Source: Saccharum officinarum
Taxonomy: Eukaryota > Streptophyta > Magnoliopsida > Poales > Poaceae
Length of the DNA stretch: 64,000 nucleotides
Reading direction: 5' to 3'
NCBI GenBank assembly: GCA_020631735.1
Contig: CM036160.1
Span: forward strand, 5,936,407 to 6,000,406
The position numbers were made by a program, and so were the translations under genes. The notes beneath the pieces were generated by a model. It was not told the origin of the DNA. It did no database searches and saw only the letters and a program-made list of their open reading frames with translations. Shown here piece after piece: positions 23,689 through 34,134 of this stretch (position 1 is its first letter; the number at the start of each line of letters is the position of its first letter).

Positions 23689-25060
23689 AGGCCAAGACAA
23701 TCGAGGAGGTACCCGTTGTGAATGAGTACCCTGACGTGTTCCCTGAAGAGTTGCCAGGCATGCCACCTGATCGAGATGTGGAGTTTGTGATTGACCTTCT
23801 GCCTGGTACCGGTCCTATTGCTAAAAGGCCCTACCGCATGTCAGTCGATGAGCTAGAGGAGCTGAAGAAGCAACTCAAGGAGTTGTCAGATAAGGGATAC
23901 ATCAGACCCAGTGCTTCACCCTGGGGTTCCCCTGTTTTGTTCGTGAAAAAGAAGGATGGATCCATGAGGATGTGCATTGACTATCGGAACTTGAATGCCG
24001 TAACAGTCAAAAACAAATATCCTCTGCCCAGGATCGATGACCTCCTAGATCAGCTGAAAGATGCTAAGTTCTTTTCTAAGATCGATCTCAGGTCCGGATA
24101 TCATCAGATGAAAATCAGACCCGACGACATTCCTAAGACAGCTTTTGTCACCAGATATGGGCAATATGAGTTCACAGTGGTGTCCTTCGGACTCACTAAT
24201 GCCCCGGCTTATTTCATGAACATGATGAATAAGGTATTCATGGACGAACTAGACAAGTTTGTAGTGGTGTTCATTGATGACATCCTTATCTATTCTTCCA
24301 CCGCCGAAGAACATGAGCAACACTTGAGAGTGGTTCTGGAGAAGTTGAGGCAAAATCAGCTATATGCCAAGTTTAGCAAATGTGACTTTTGGCTTGAGGA
24401 AGTTGCTTTCCTTGGTCATGTTCTCACTGCTGAGGGAGTTGCTGTAGATCCCGCAAAAATTGAAGCTGTGAAAGAGTGGGAACAACCCCACAATGTGACT
24501 AATATCCACAGTTTTCTTGGATTAGCTGGGTACTATCGCAGATTCATCGAGAACTTCTCAAAGATAGCCAAGCCCATGACTAACCTGCTGAAGAAGACTA
24601 ATGAGTTTGAATGGACGCCCGAGTGCGAGCACAGCTTCCAGACTTTGAAACAGAAACTTACCACCACACCTGTTCTTGCCTTGCCCGATATCCAGAAAGA
24701 CTTCGTGGTCTATTGTGATGCATCTAGACAGGGACTCGGTTGTGTTCTAATGCAAAGTGGAAGGGTCATTGCCTATGCGTCCCAATAGTTGAAGGACCAT
24801 GAGCAACGCTACCCAACCCATGATCTGGAGCTTGCCGCTGTCGTGCATGCCCTAAAGATATGGAGGCACTACTTGATCGGAAATAAGTGTGATATCTACA
24901 CCGACCACAAGAGCCTGAAGTACTTCTTCACTCAAGAAGATCTAAACATGAGACAGCGCCGATGGCTAGAGCTTATAAAGGATTATGACCTAGAGATTCA
25001 CTATCATCTGGGAAAGGCTAATGTAGTCGCTGATGCCTTGAGCCGAAAGAGCTATTGCCA
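23676..25060 (+). pseudogene. Gypsy reverse transcriptase and RNase H
   Basis: RT motifs are in order and intact: [38 protein letters not shown] and the catalytic FIDD at 24270-24281. RNase H follows ([45 protein letters not shown]). A TAG at 24786-24788, after YASQ and before LKDHEQRYP, cuts RNase H. The family has Q at this place. Confidence 0.92.
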
Positions 25061-26612
25061 CAATCTGTCCATGGAAGCCGTACCACCCGAGCTATGTCAG
25101 GAAATGGGCGAACTTCGTCTCGAAATCCTACCCAGGGGTATGTTGAACGAGCTTCGAGTGCAATACAACCTCAAGGATCGGATCCACAATGCTCAACTGG
25201 AGTGTCCAAAAATTTGGGAAATCCGAGAACTCATGAAGAAGGGCAAGTGCCCCGAGTTTAGGGAGGATGAGCAAGGAGTGTACTGGTACAAGGATAGAAT
25301 CTGTGTACCATCTAATTCTGCCTTGCGGCCAGAAATCTTGGAAGAGGGTCATGACTCCAAGTATTGTATTCACCTGGGAAGCACCAAAATGTATGCTGAT
25401 CTAAAGAAACAGTTCTGATGGAAGAACATGAAGGCAGATATTGTCGGGCATGTCACGCAATGTGACATCTGCAATAGAGTCAAGGCTGAGCATCAAAGAC
25501 CAGCTGGATTGCTTAAACCCTTGGACATTCTGGTGTGGAAATGGGAGAGCATATCCATGGACTTTATAGTAGGTTTACCTCGAACTCCTAAAGGCCATGA
25601 CTCGATTTGGGTGATCGTTGACCGACTGACCAAGGTAGCTCACTTCATAGCTGTGAGGACTGACTACAGAGTTGAGAAGCTAGCAGATTTGTACATCGAG
25701 CACATTCTCAGACTCCATGGAGCCCCCACTAGCATAGTGTCTGATCGTGGTACGCAATACGTGTCCAAGTTCTGGAAGAGTCTCCACAAGGCTATAGGAA
25801 CTCGACTTGACTACAGTACCGCATACCACCCACAGACAGATGGTCAGACAGAGAGAGTTAATCAGATTTTGGAGGATATGCTCTGAGCTTGTGTCTTGAA
25901 GTATGGAACCAATTGGGAGAAAAGTTTGTCCCACACAGAGTTCTCTTACAACAACAGCTACCAGGCTAGTCTCAAGATGTCACCATTTGAGGCTCTGTAT
26001 GGCAGAAAGTGTAGAACCCCTCTGATGTGGTCAGAAGTGGGAGAGAGATCATTCTTTGGCCCCGCAAAGATCAAAGATGCCGAAGAAGGAGTAGCCCAAG
26101 TACGAGAGAACCTGAGGATTGCCCAAAGCCGACAGAAGAGTTATGCAGATAACCGTCGAAGAGACCTCGAGTTTCAGGTTGGGGACTATGTCTATCTCAA
26201 GGTCTCCCTACTCCGAGGAACCGTCAGATTTCATGTGAAGGGAAAGTTGGCACCTAGGTATGTGGGACCTTACAGGATTTGTCAGAGGATTGGTAAGTTA
26301 GCATACAAGGTGGAGTTGCCCGAGGAGTTAACAGGAGTACACCCAGTGTTTCACGTGTCACAGCTACGCAAGTGCTTGCAATTGCCAGAGCAAGAGGTAA
26401 ACACAGATGCATTGGATATCCAGGACACCCTGGAGTACAAGGAACACCCAATCCTAATATTAGACAGAGCTGAGAAGGAAACTAGAAGCACAGTGATACC
26501 CATGTGCAAGGTTCAGTGGAGTAACCACACAGAACGGGAAGCTACATGGGAGAAAGAGTCCGAACTCCAGATGCTTTACCCCTACCTCTTTGAAAGGTAT
26601 GCCACACCTTAA
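25061..26612 (+). pseudogene. Gypsy integrase with chromodomain
   Basis: The H/H/C/C zinc segment is visible (C..C in QCDICNRVKAEH). The catalytic core keeps its residues: D in MDFIVGLP, D in VSDRGTQY and E in DGQTERVNQ. The C-terminal part has the GPY/F-type YVGPYRI and HPVFHVSQLRKC, then a chromodomain (VQWSNHTEREATWE). Chromodomains guide integration to chromatin marks such as H3K9 methylation. TGA at 25416-25418 (after KKQF) and TGA at 25884-25886 (after EDML) interrupt the frame. Family consensus suggests W and R at these positions. Confidence 0.92.
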
Positions 26613-26633
26613 ATCTCAGGACGAGATTCCTGT

Positions 26634-26646
26634 GAGGGGGAAAGAC
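26634..26646 (+). other. Gypsy polypurine tract
   Basis: GAGGGGGAAAGAC ends exactly at the 3' LTR start. Confidence 0.85.
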
Positions 26647-29600
26647 TGCAACAACCCAGAAATTTCCAGGAAACAAAAATCACAACTGCAAAATTTTTTC
26701 TAAAAATAAACCTATGTTTGGTGAGGTGTCATATAGGGAACCTAACCTAGTTGCACAAGTAGCACCTAAAATAGCTAACTACATCTTTGCATTTAACCAA
26801 ACATGCTTGAGTTGGATTTTATGTTCTTTGAATTGAATTAAAAGCAACAACATCTCTTGAATTAATTGCTTAAGTAAATAAATATAGAAATATAAACCTA
26901 TCAAATAGTTGGAAACCAAAAATATATTTTGGAGGACCCACTATGTTATACAAATGTGGGCAAATATGCTTTCTCACATACAAATGCATGGCATATTTAT
27001 AATGGAGAAAATACAAAATAGAAAAGATTTTTGAATAAATCAGAAAAAAGGAAAAGGAACCTCTCTTCGGCCTACCCCGCCAACCGGTCCGGCCCAACTT
27101 GCGCCCCGACCCCGCACGAGCGCACGCCCGCGCGTGGGCTGGCCTAGCAAGGCCACGGTCACCCGCACATCCATGCCACAACGCAAACGCCAAGGCGTAT
27201 TCTTCCTTCCCACGTCGCTGATGGGCGGGACCCGCCTTTATCCCCTTCCTCCCGCCCGCCCGAATCCTCTGCTTCGAACGGGAACAGAGACAGCGAGGGG
27301 ACAGGGTCACGCACGGGGCGAGGGGAGATTCCCTCTGCCTCCACCACCAGCCGTGCGTGCCAAGCCACGCCACCAATTCCTCCTGCCAGCCGCACGCGTC
27401 TCGCCTCTGCTCTCACGCACCGCGAGCCGCGCGTGCCTCCTCCATGGCCCGCACCGCAACCACCACCTGACACCGCCGTCCTTTCCATAACCAAACCGTG
27501 ATTCCAAAATTGGTGAGGCCAATCTGATCTTCACTAGCTGGCTTCTCCAAAACCCTAGCACAATCGCGTTAATCGCCTCCACGTGGCCCCAAACACCTTC
27601 ACCACCGCTCGCTTTCCCATGATCGCCGCCCCCTACAAGTAGGCGCCACCCGGGGTGCCCGAGCCCCCTCCATCCGCTCCGCCACCACCTCGGTGGCCAC
27701 CACTTCGCGCCATGACCAAGAAAAAGGGGAGAAGGGGGAAGAAGGGGAGAAAGAGGAGGAAAGCCGCCACCGGAGCCGCCAGCCGTCGAGGAGCCACCGG
27801 AGCCCGGAGCGTCGACCGAACGACCACGTCGACGTTGCGGTTCTCCCTGCACGGCATTGCCTCATCACTGTGTCAAATCGCCCGCACCACCATCCTCTCT
27901 TCACCGCCACACCAAGTGAGTCCGCAGCACCACCGCTTCCACGGTGTGTAGACACCATGCCCGCCACCGCCATGAACTAAGGGCGCCACCGCGACCGTTC
28001 CCGCACCAGGAAGGATCAAGGTCGAGGCCCAAACTTTGTACACAACTACACACACATGCGTGCACACACTGCTCTCAAGAAAGGGGTAATGCCGAGCCAC
28101 CGCGCGCTCGGGATCGCCGGCTGCACACGCGAACGTTGAGCGCGCTCGCCATGGCCAGAGCCTAGCCATGGTGAGGCCGTTCCACCCGCCACCGCACGGT
28201 AGAGACTGGGGAAAACCCTCTGCAAACCCAGCAGTGCTGCTAGACATGGAGCGCCCTTGAAGCTTGGAGAAGAGGAGGACGGACGGCCGCAGGATGCGTC
28301 CGCCTCACCGGAGTAGAGGAGGTGCCGGAGTGCCGCCGCACACCCAACCGAGGGCATGTGCTCTGCCACATGGAGAAGTCATCAACGGTGGCCTTAAAGC
28401 CTTGCTGATGTTTCCAATTGAAAATCCAAGGGCCAAATTGGACCCTGGATTAACTGTGGAGGCCTTGCCGCCACTCGCCATACCGGTCGAGCCGCCACCG
28501 CCATGAACAAGCTCCCTAGAAACTCCAATCCGCACCGTTGACCCTCTATTGAGTTCCATGAGACCACACAGTGCCCTCGAGCCTACGATTTTTGCCCTCG
28601 AGCCCCCAGAGCGTGAGCTCGGCCGCTTGCCGCCGGTGAGAGCGCAGCCGGGAAAAGGAAGGAGGGGAAAACTGAGCAGAGGAGCTGCTGGATGCACTCG
28701 GTGCACCATGAGCCGAGAGGGAAGAGAAGAGGGTGAACCGGGTCCACCGTAGACCGTGTTCAAAACCCATGGACCGAACATGTCTGTTCACCATGAGCCG
28801 AGCGCACGGAACCGTAGACCATTTGAAACCCGGACGCGTGATGTGGCAAAGTCACAGCTTGACACGTGTCTGGCCCGGCCTGGCCCAGACCGGCCCAACC
28901 CGGCCCATATCCAGCCCTGACCCGGCCCACCGAGACCCGGTCTTGGCCCGGTCAAAGTTGACCGTTGACCAATCAACGGGACCCACATGTCAGTGACTTG
29001 CTCTGTTTCGGCCAATCAGAGCTTGACACGTGTCACTGCCTGGAATTTCCTTTTCTTTTTCTTTTTCAAAAAATCTTTTAATCTTTAGAAATTCATAACT
29101 TATTCATTTTAACTCAGAAAAATACCAAACTAGTTTCTAAATTTTTCTAAAAATGAGCTCTACATCTTAGGCTTATGTTTGAGTGCATTTGAATCTTTTG
29201 AATTTCTATTGCTTCTTTGTGCACCTCTATAGGAGTCGTTAATACGACTCTACGTTACGTTTAACAGAGCCGGAGGACCTGCCGACTGAGGAGTACGACC
29301 CCGACTACAGCGAGGACTTGGGTGACGACCTGCCAGGTGCCACGCCCTACCCATCTCCGTAGAACCTATTACGCATGCAAATATAGAATTGCTAGTGCTT
29401 TACTTTTTGTAAATTATTATTAATGATAGGCTGCATGGTAGATGCTTTACTTTGAGCCCTTTACCTTGTCGTAACCTTACTCCTGCTCACCCTGCTTTTA
29501 GGCTAGATGCTCGCATGTTACATATTACTGCTTTTACTCTTACTCGCATTATATCTGTGATGTGATGCCGGTGAGTGAGAGGCGTATATGTGTAAGGCAC

Positions 29601-30950
29601 ATAGTGCCGAGAACTTGATAAACCTGACTAAAGAACTAGGGAGATCTTGGTGTGCGTCTTGGGTGAGTGGTGAGGGTTGAGTCGATCGGACAGGATCCTA
29701 CGACGAGTCTTTGGGGCAAGTCTTGCTGGAGGGGTGCGACCTGAGCATCCCTCACGAGAGATACCTGTGGCGGGTATATTGGGAGGTGAACTGGGGTGTT
29801 GGTTATCCCTGGTGGAGGTGCTGTCGTGGCATGGGGAAGACGGTGTTTCCCCCTGGAGAAGATATCCTGTCTGGTCCCCCTAAGGACTAGTATGTCTTGA
29901 GAACCGGAACCATGGGACCTTCGTGCACACCACTCGCTCCCGATGGGCGGAAGACGATTACCCGACTGACTAGGGCGGTACCACTACTACTAGGTTGGAA
30001 GGTGATAGTGTAGGGAGGTACAGGCATGGGGATCCACACCCTCCTAAGACAGTGTAGTGACCTTGGGGGCCCGGTACTACGTCTCACAGTCTCAATGTTT
30101 CGGTGGACGCTGGGGTGGCCCAGGGCTGAGTGGTAGGGTGGTACTGTACTAGTTGGAAGGCAGTTGGAATTAGCCTAGACGAGCCAGATCATCGAGGATG
30201 GCGATCTTGTGGATTACCAGGTGTACACGCTTTGCAGAGTTGATCGATCTATACGTATAGCCGCGTCCGCGGATATGAACATTCCCATGACCTACGCTTC
30301 ACTTGATTAGATGAGAGGAGTCCTTTCTACCTTTCCCCGAGTTCTGTGTTGGGTTCCGGCTTTGGCCGTTGAGACGAGATATGAGTGGGAGTCAATCTCG
30401 TCGCCTAGAGAGAGAGTGAGATGAGATGTGTTGTGTGTGGTGGGATTGGAAAAATGTGAGACTAAGATAGGTTAAAAACTGATGGTAATCTTATTATTAA
30501 AATATTAACTACTTGCATAGGAAACCCACAGCCTAAATAGGTCTCTTTCTACTTCCCTCAATGCATTCCACTTTCCACAAAGCATTGCAAGCATAGGGTA
30601 GGCGATGCGTGGCCAGTACCAAGTGTACTGATAGATTTTTGACAGGTTCCGAGCCCGAGTACGACTATGAGGGCGATGATTGGGAGAATTAGAGGGTCTG
30701 TTCTACGCTCAAGCTGGTTCCAGGAGATCGTTTTCCGCTGCTATCTACGTCGGATGCTGTTCCGGATGCTTGTGTGAGTGTGTTCCGCCCTGCGAGGCGA
30801 AGAGAATAAATTATGTAAAACTCTCTATTGTACTCTGATATTCGTGTATGGCTTTATGTATCACTGAGATTTAGGTAAATTGACGGAATGTTTCGTCATT
30901 TTACACTTCGTTTCTGTGGATTTCCCTTCGTGGAAATCAAGGGCGTTTCA
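26647..30950 (+). repeat. Gypsy 3' LTR (4.3 kb)
   Basis: 4304 bp, collinear with 15832-20132. It has the second copies of the acidic mini-ORFs (29267-29362 and 30645-30692). The TATA-like box is TACAAG at 27634-27639. Open frames in its GC-rich block mirror those in the other LTR but carry different breaks, so I treat them as chance. Confidence 0.95.
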
Positions 30951-30988
30951 GTAGCCTTGTGGCTTTGTTTACTATGTATACCTATTAG
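30951..30988 (+). pseudogene. F-box pseudogene, 3' end after the Gypsy insertion
   Basis: After the target duplication the F-box tail continues in the reading frame that ends at 15831 (SRYSS, then LVALFTMYTY) and stops at TAG 30986-30988. This shows that the Gypsy element entered the last few codons of the gene. Confidence 0.7.
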
Positions 30989-31107
30989 ATATTTTTTATG
31001 TTATAGTTATATCCTAAACTTCATTTACTTCATCAAGTAGTGATAAACTGTAGCAATAGGCTGTGAACTATACAAGATCGTGATCAAATATGCAAACAAA
31101 TTACTGT

Positions 31108-31247
31108 ATATGACCCCTGAAGCCTTTGCAATACAACATGATTTAGATGCATATTTTAAAGCCTTGACTTGTGAATAATCTATTACTGTAAGGTCAATCG
31201 GAATTCCTTAGTGGTGTATAGATTTTTGAACTACTTTGGTGAAATAA
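31108..31247 (+). repeat. 140-bp direct repeat, left copy
   Basis: It starts atatgaccc..gcctttgcaatac and ends ttggtgaaata. It matches 33919-34051 with scattered substitutions and small indels. The two copies enclose the hnRNP-like gene fragment. Confidence 0.85.
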
Positions 31248-31390
31248 GAGCATAAGTGTTATTCTCGTGCCTAGCATGATGGTCCCAGCTTGTGATATAA
31301 GAAGAATGAACAGCCTGCGTGCAGTAGACACGATTAAACCTAGTACAACAAAATCAATTAGTAATTTTATACTACTGCAGTATAGCTTAC

Positions 31391-33895
31391 TAGTGTTGGA
31401 GAAGGCTGTCCCTGTTCATATATGCGGCCGTAATCTTCAATAATAGGATCTCCTGCAATAGGGAAAAAACATGAATAATTGAGAATTTTAAAGGTGGATG
31501 GATTTTGATTGGAAACAGTAGTTATTGTGGCCAAGAATAAAATTTAAGTTTTTGTTTAGTGCCAGAAATGAGTATGTTCAAATGACCATGCATGACATAA
31601 AAGATAAATCCGCATATATGTAGTACTAAAGGGCAGCAGAATTTGTAGCCAATACAAACCCAAAATAAGATCTACTGTCAAGATTACTTAATAATGAAAG
31701 ATAGAACCATCCAATATTACCATTTGCAAATCGCAATCATTTGAATGTTATTAGCAAACAACTGAAAGAAGGGCTTCAGACCTAATACAGAAAATTAACT
31801 ATCTAGGTTGGAGAAAAAATTATTCACATTAGGGCCACTGATTATTCATATAATGAATGAAACACTAGGCTAATATAACATTAGAGACACCAATGGTTAC
31901 GCATCTAAAAATCTTATACATCTGACATTAATTTGTTGCATGCACAGTTAATTTGTCGCACAAGACTATTGTAGTATACAAAAAGTCATCTGACACCACT
32001 TAGGAGATTATATTCTACTATATCCCTTGTACATTTAGTCCAATGTTGTTCATCCTTTAAATGAAAATACAACTTAGCTAGCTAGTGAAATAGATGCCAC
32101 AAAAACAATATAGCCTATCACAAGAAAATTGGGAAAAATTAAATATTGATGCCACACACCAAACCCTAATTATTCAATCAGTTTTGAAGATGAAGAAAGA
32201 GGGACAAAGGAAATATGTTGAACGATAATTTAAATCAACATCAGAGCTGCAACTTCAAAAAATAACAGGACTACATATATATAGACCAGCTACCCATATA
32301 TAAAGCACATGTAATGTGACCAAGAATAATAAAAAGATGGTGTCTATATACTTACATGGCTAGATCATTGTGACAAACAGAAATAGTAGACGACAGATCA
32401 TTGCGATGGGTATACTATAGAACTGATGCAGATATTCCTAAATATGAAATTAATGCATAAAAAGATGGTTGTAATTTTGAAGAGAATTAACTCACATTGA
32501 GCAATCTTATTAGTTTTTTCATTCCCTTCAGGGACAGCAACTCGGCACGGTTTCCCACAAATCTGATGATGGTGTTTCAGAGAACAAGGTTAACAGTCAA
32601 TATTCATGGAGCATTCAGGAGATCAGAAAGGCAAATAAAGCTCAATAATAATTCAGTAGAAAAGAATCTATATATCATGTGTACACATTATGTTAACGTA
32701 GCTATATATATATCCAGGGTGTGTACATATGGAACCCTATTTTATAAAATTTTTACAAAGGGACTACATTTCACAAGAACCATTTTTCAGACAACGAGAG
32801 AAAGGGTGAAATTTCACCAATAAGTAATCCTATACAACAAACAAGTACAGAAGACTACCGAGGTACAATAGACTAAAATGATCAAGTTGGTAATGTCAAC
32901 TAGCTCACCATACAGATAAGTAGCCAATTAATCAACATGAAAGCGAAAAGAAATTAAATATGTTACAATGGCAGGAATTACTAGCTTGTCCACATCGAAC
33001 GATTAAAATTCAAAAGGGCGCAAAACCAATCATGTCCTGATTTATGGTGTGAATGTGATATCTGCAGCTGGTTACCATAAAATGGGTAGTAGATTAGCAC
33101 AGCACGAACATAGAGTTGATGAGCGGGAAGTGCAGTTATATAATAAATTTATCCTATATGTGTATATATGCAACCAGTCAAATATGTCAAGAAAAAACGA
33201 AAAGAATTCATCCAAGCAATTGTTAAGCACAAAAGCACAACCTTCACATTGCTGAGCTCGGCGATGGCCTTGCTGGCCATGGCGGCGTCACGGTAGGCCA
33301 CGAAGCAGTAGCCTTTGTTCTTGCTCGTCGTCCTATCCATGATCATCGAACCTGAGTGATCTCCCCGGCCGCTGAGGCCCTGACGTCCTCCTCCGTGGCG
33401 TCCCTGCTGAGCCCGCCGACGAACACCTCCTTCATCCTCTTCTCCTCCGCTGCAGAAGCCTTACCATCCCTCCCCACCACCACACCCGTGCTCACCACCA
33501 CCACAAGGGCACGATGAGCACTGCTGCCCTTTGCAGCGGGCTCCCTGGCTATGGTCTTGGCTTCTTCTTCCCCCGCCGCCGTCTTCTCCTTGCCCAGTAA
33601 GGATTCATGGGCAGGATCCGCATTCCAGCCAGCGGATGGCTCCTCAGGCGGGATCTCGCCCAATTCTAGCTCCTCCTCATCGTCCCCCAGCTGCATCGGC
33701 AACGCTGCAGCGGCAGGCGAAGCCACACCTCCGCCGCGCTGGTCACCTTTCGAGCTGTTGGCGTTCCCTTGGGGAAAAGTGGCGTTCTTACGGTCTCCCG
33801 CACTTCCTTTGGTGGCAGCGTTGCCATGGCCCATGGAGAAGGACGACGGGTTCTGGTGGTCCACGGCCAGAGGAGGAAGCGGCGGTGGCACGTAG
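31391..33895 (-). pseudogene. hnRNP Q/R-like RRM gene fragment, three exons
   Basis: Minus strand. Exon 1 (about 33895-33256) encodes a Ser/Gly/Glu-rich lead (DDEEELELGEIPPEE) and then an RRM with RNP2 EVFVGGLSRDATEEDV and RNP1 KNKGYCFVAY. Exon 2 (32562-32496, after a cag acceptor and before gtgagt) reads GKPCRVAVPEGNE. Exon 3 (31452-31391, before gtaagc) reads DPIIEDYGRIYEQG. One base is missing near 33346, breaking the RRM between EITQVR and MDRTTSKNKG. The first RRM helix is also shortened, and the exon 2/3 junction makes a stop. The match to plant hnRNP Q/LIF2-type proteins, which bind RNA in the nucleus, is by motif memory. Introns are retained, so this is a DNA-level copy. No later RRM is found. 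Confidence 0.7.
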
Positions 33896-33918
33896 GGTTT
33901 CTCTATCTTCTATCCACA

Positions 33919-34051
33919 TATGATCCCTGCAGCCTTTGCAATACAACATGATTTAGATATATATTTTAGAGTCGTGACTTGTGAATAATCTGTTAGGTCA
34001 ATCGGAATTCCTTAATGGTGTATAGATTTGTGAACTATTTTGGTGATATAT
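33919..34051 (+). repeat. 140-bp direct repeat, right copy
   Basis: This is the partner of 31108-31247 in the same orientation. Confidence 0.85.
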
Positions 34052-34134
34052 TATCAATGTATCTATATAGGAACTTAAATACATACTATTTATTATTGAC
34101 TTTTTGGCCATATGATGCACCCTTTTATATAATC

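Larger units (their letters stand above)
15832..30950 (+). mobile_element. Gypsy chromovirus (Tekay/Del-like), full length
   Basis: The element is 15119 bp and inserted into the F-box coding region, with target duplication GTAGC at 15827-15831 and 30951-30955. It has two LTRs of about 4.3 kb (15832-20132 and 26647-30950), a primer site, an accessory ORF, gag, protease, RT-RNase H, integrase with a GPY/F-type C terminus and a chromodomain, and a polypurine tract. Pol order and chromodomain place it in the Tekay/Del chromoviruses. In the first roughly 390 bp the LTRs differ at 6 positions. All main ORFs are interrupted, so this copy is defective. Confidence 0.95.
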
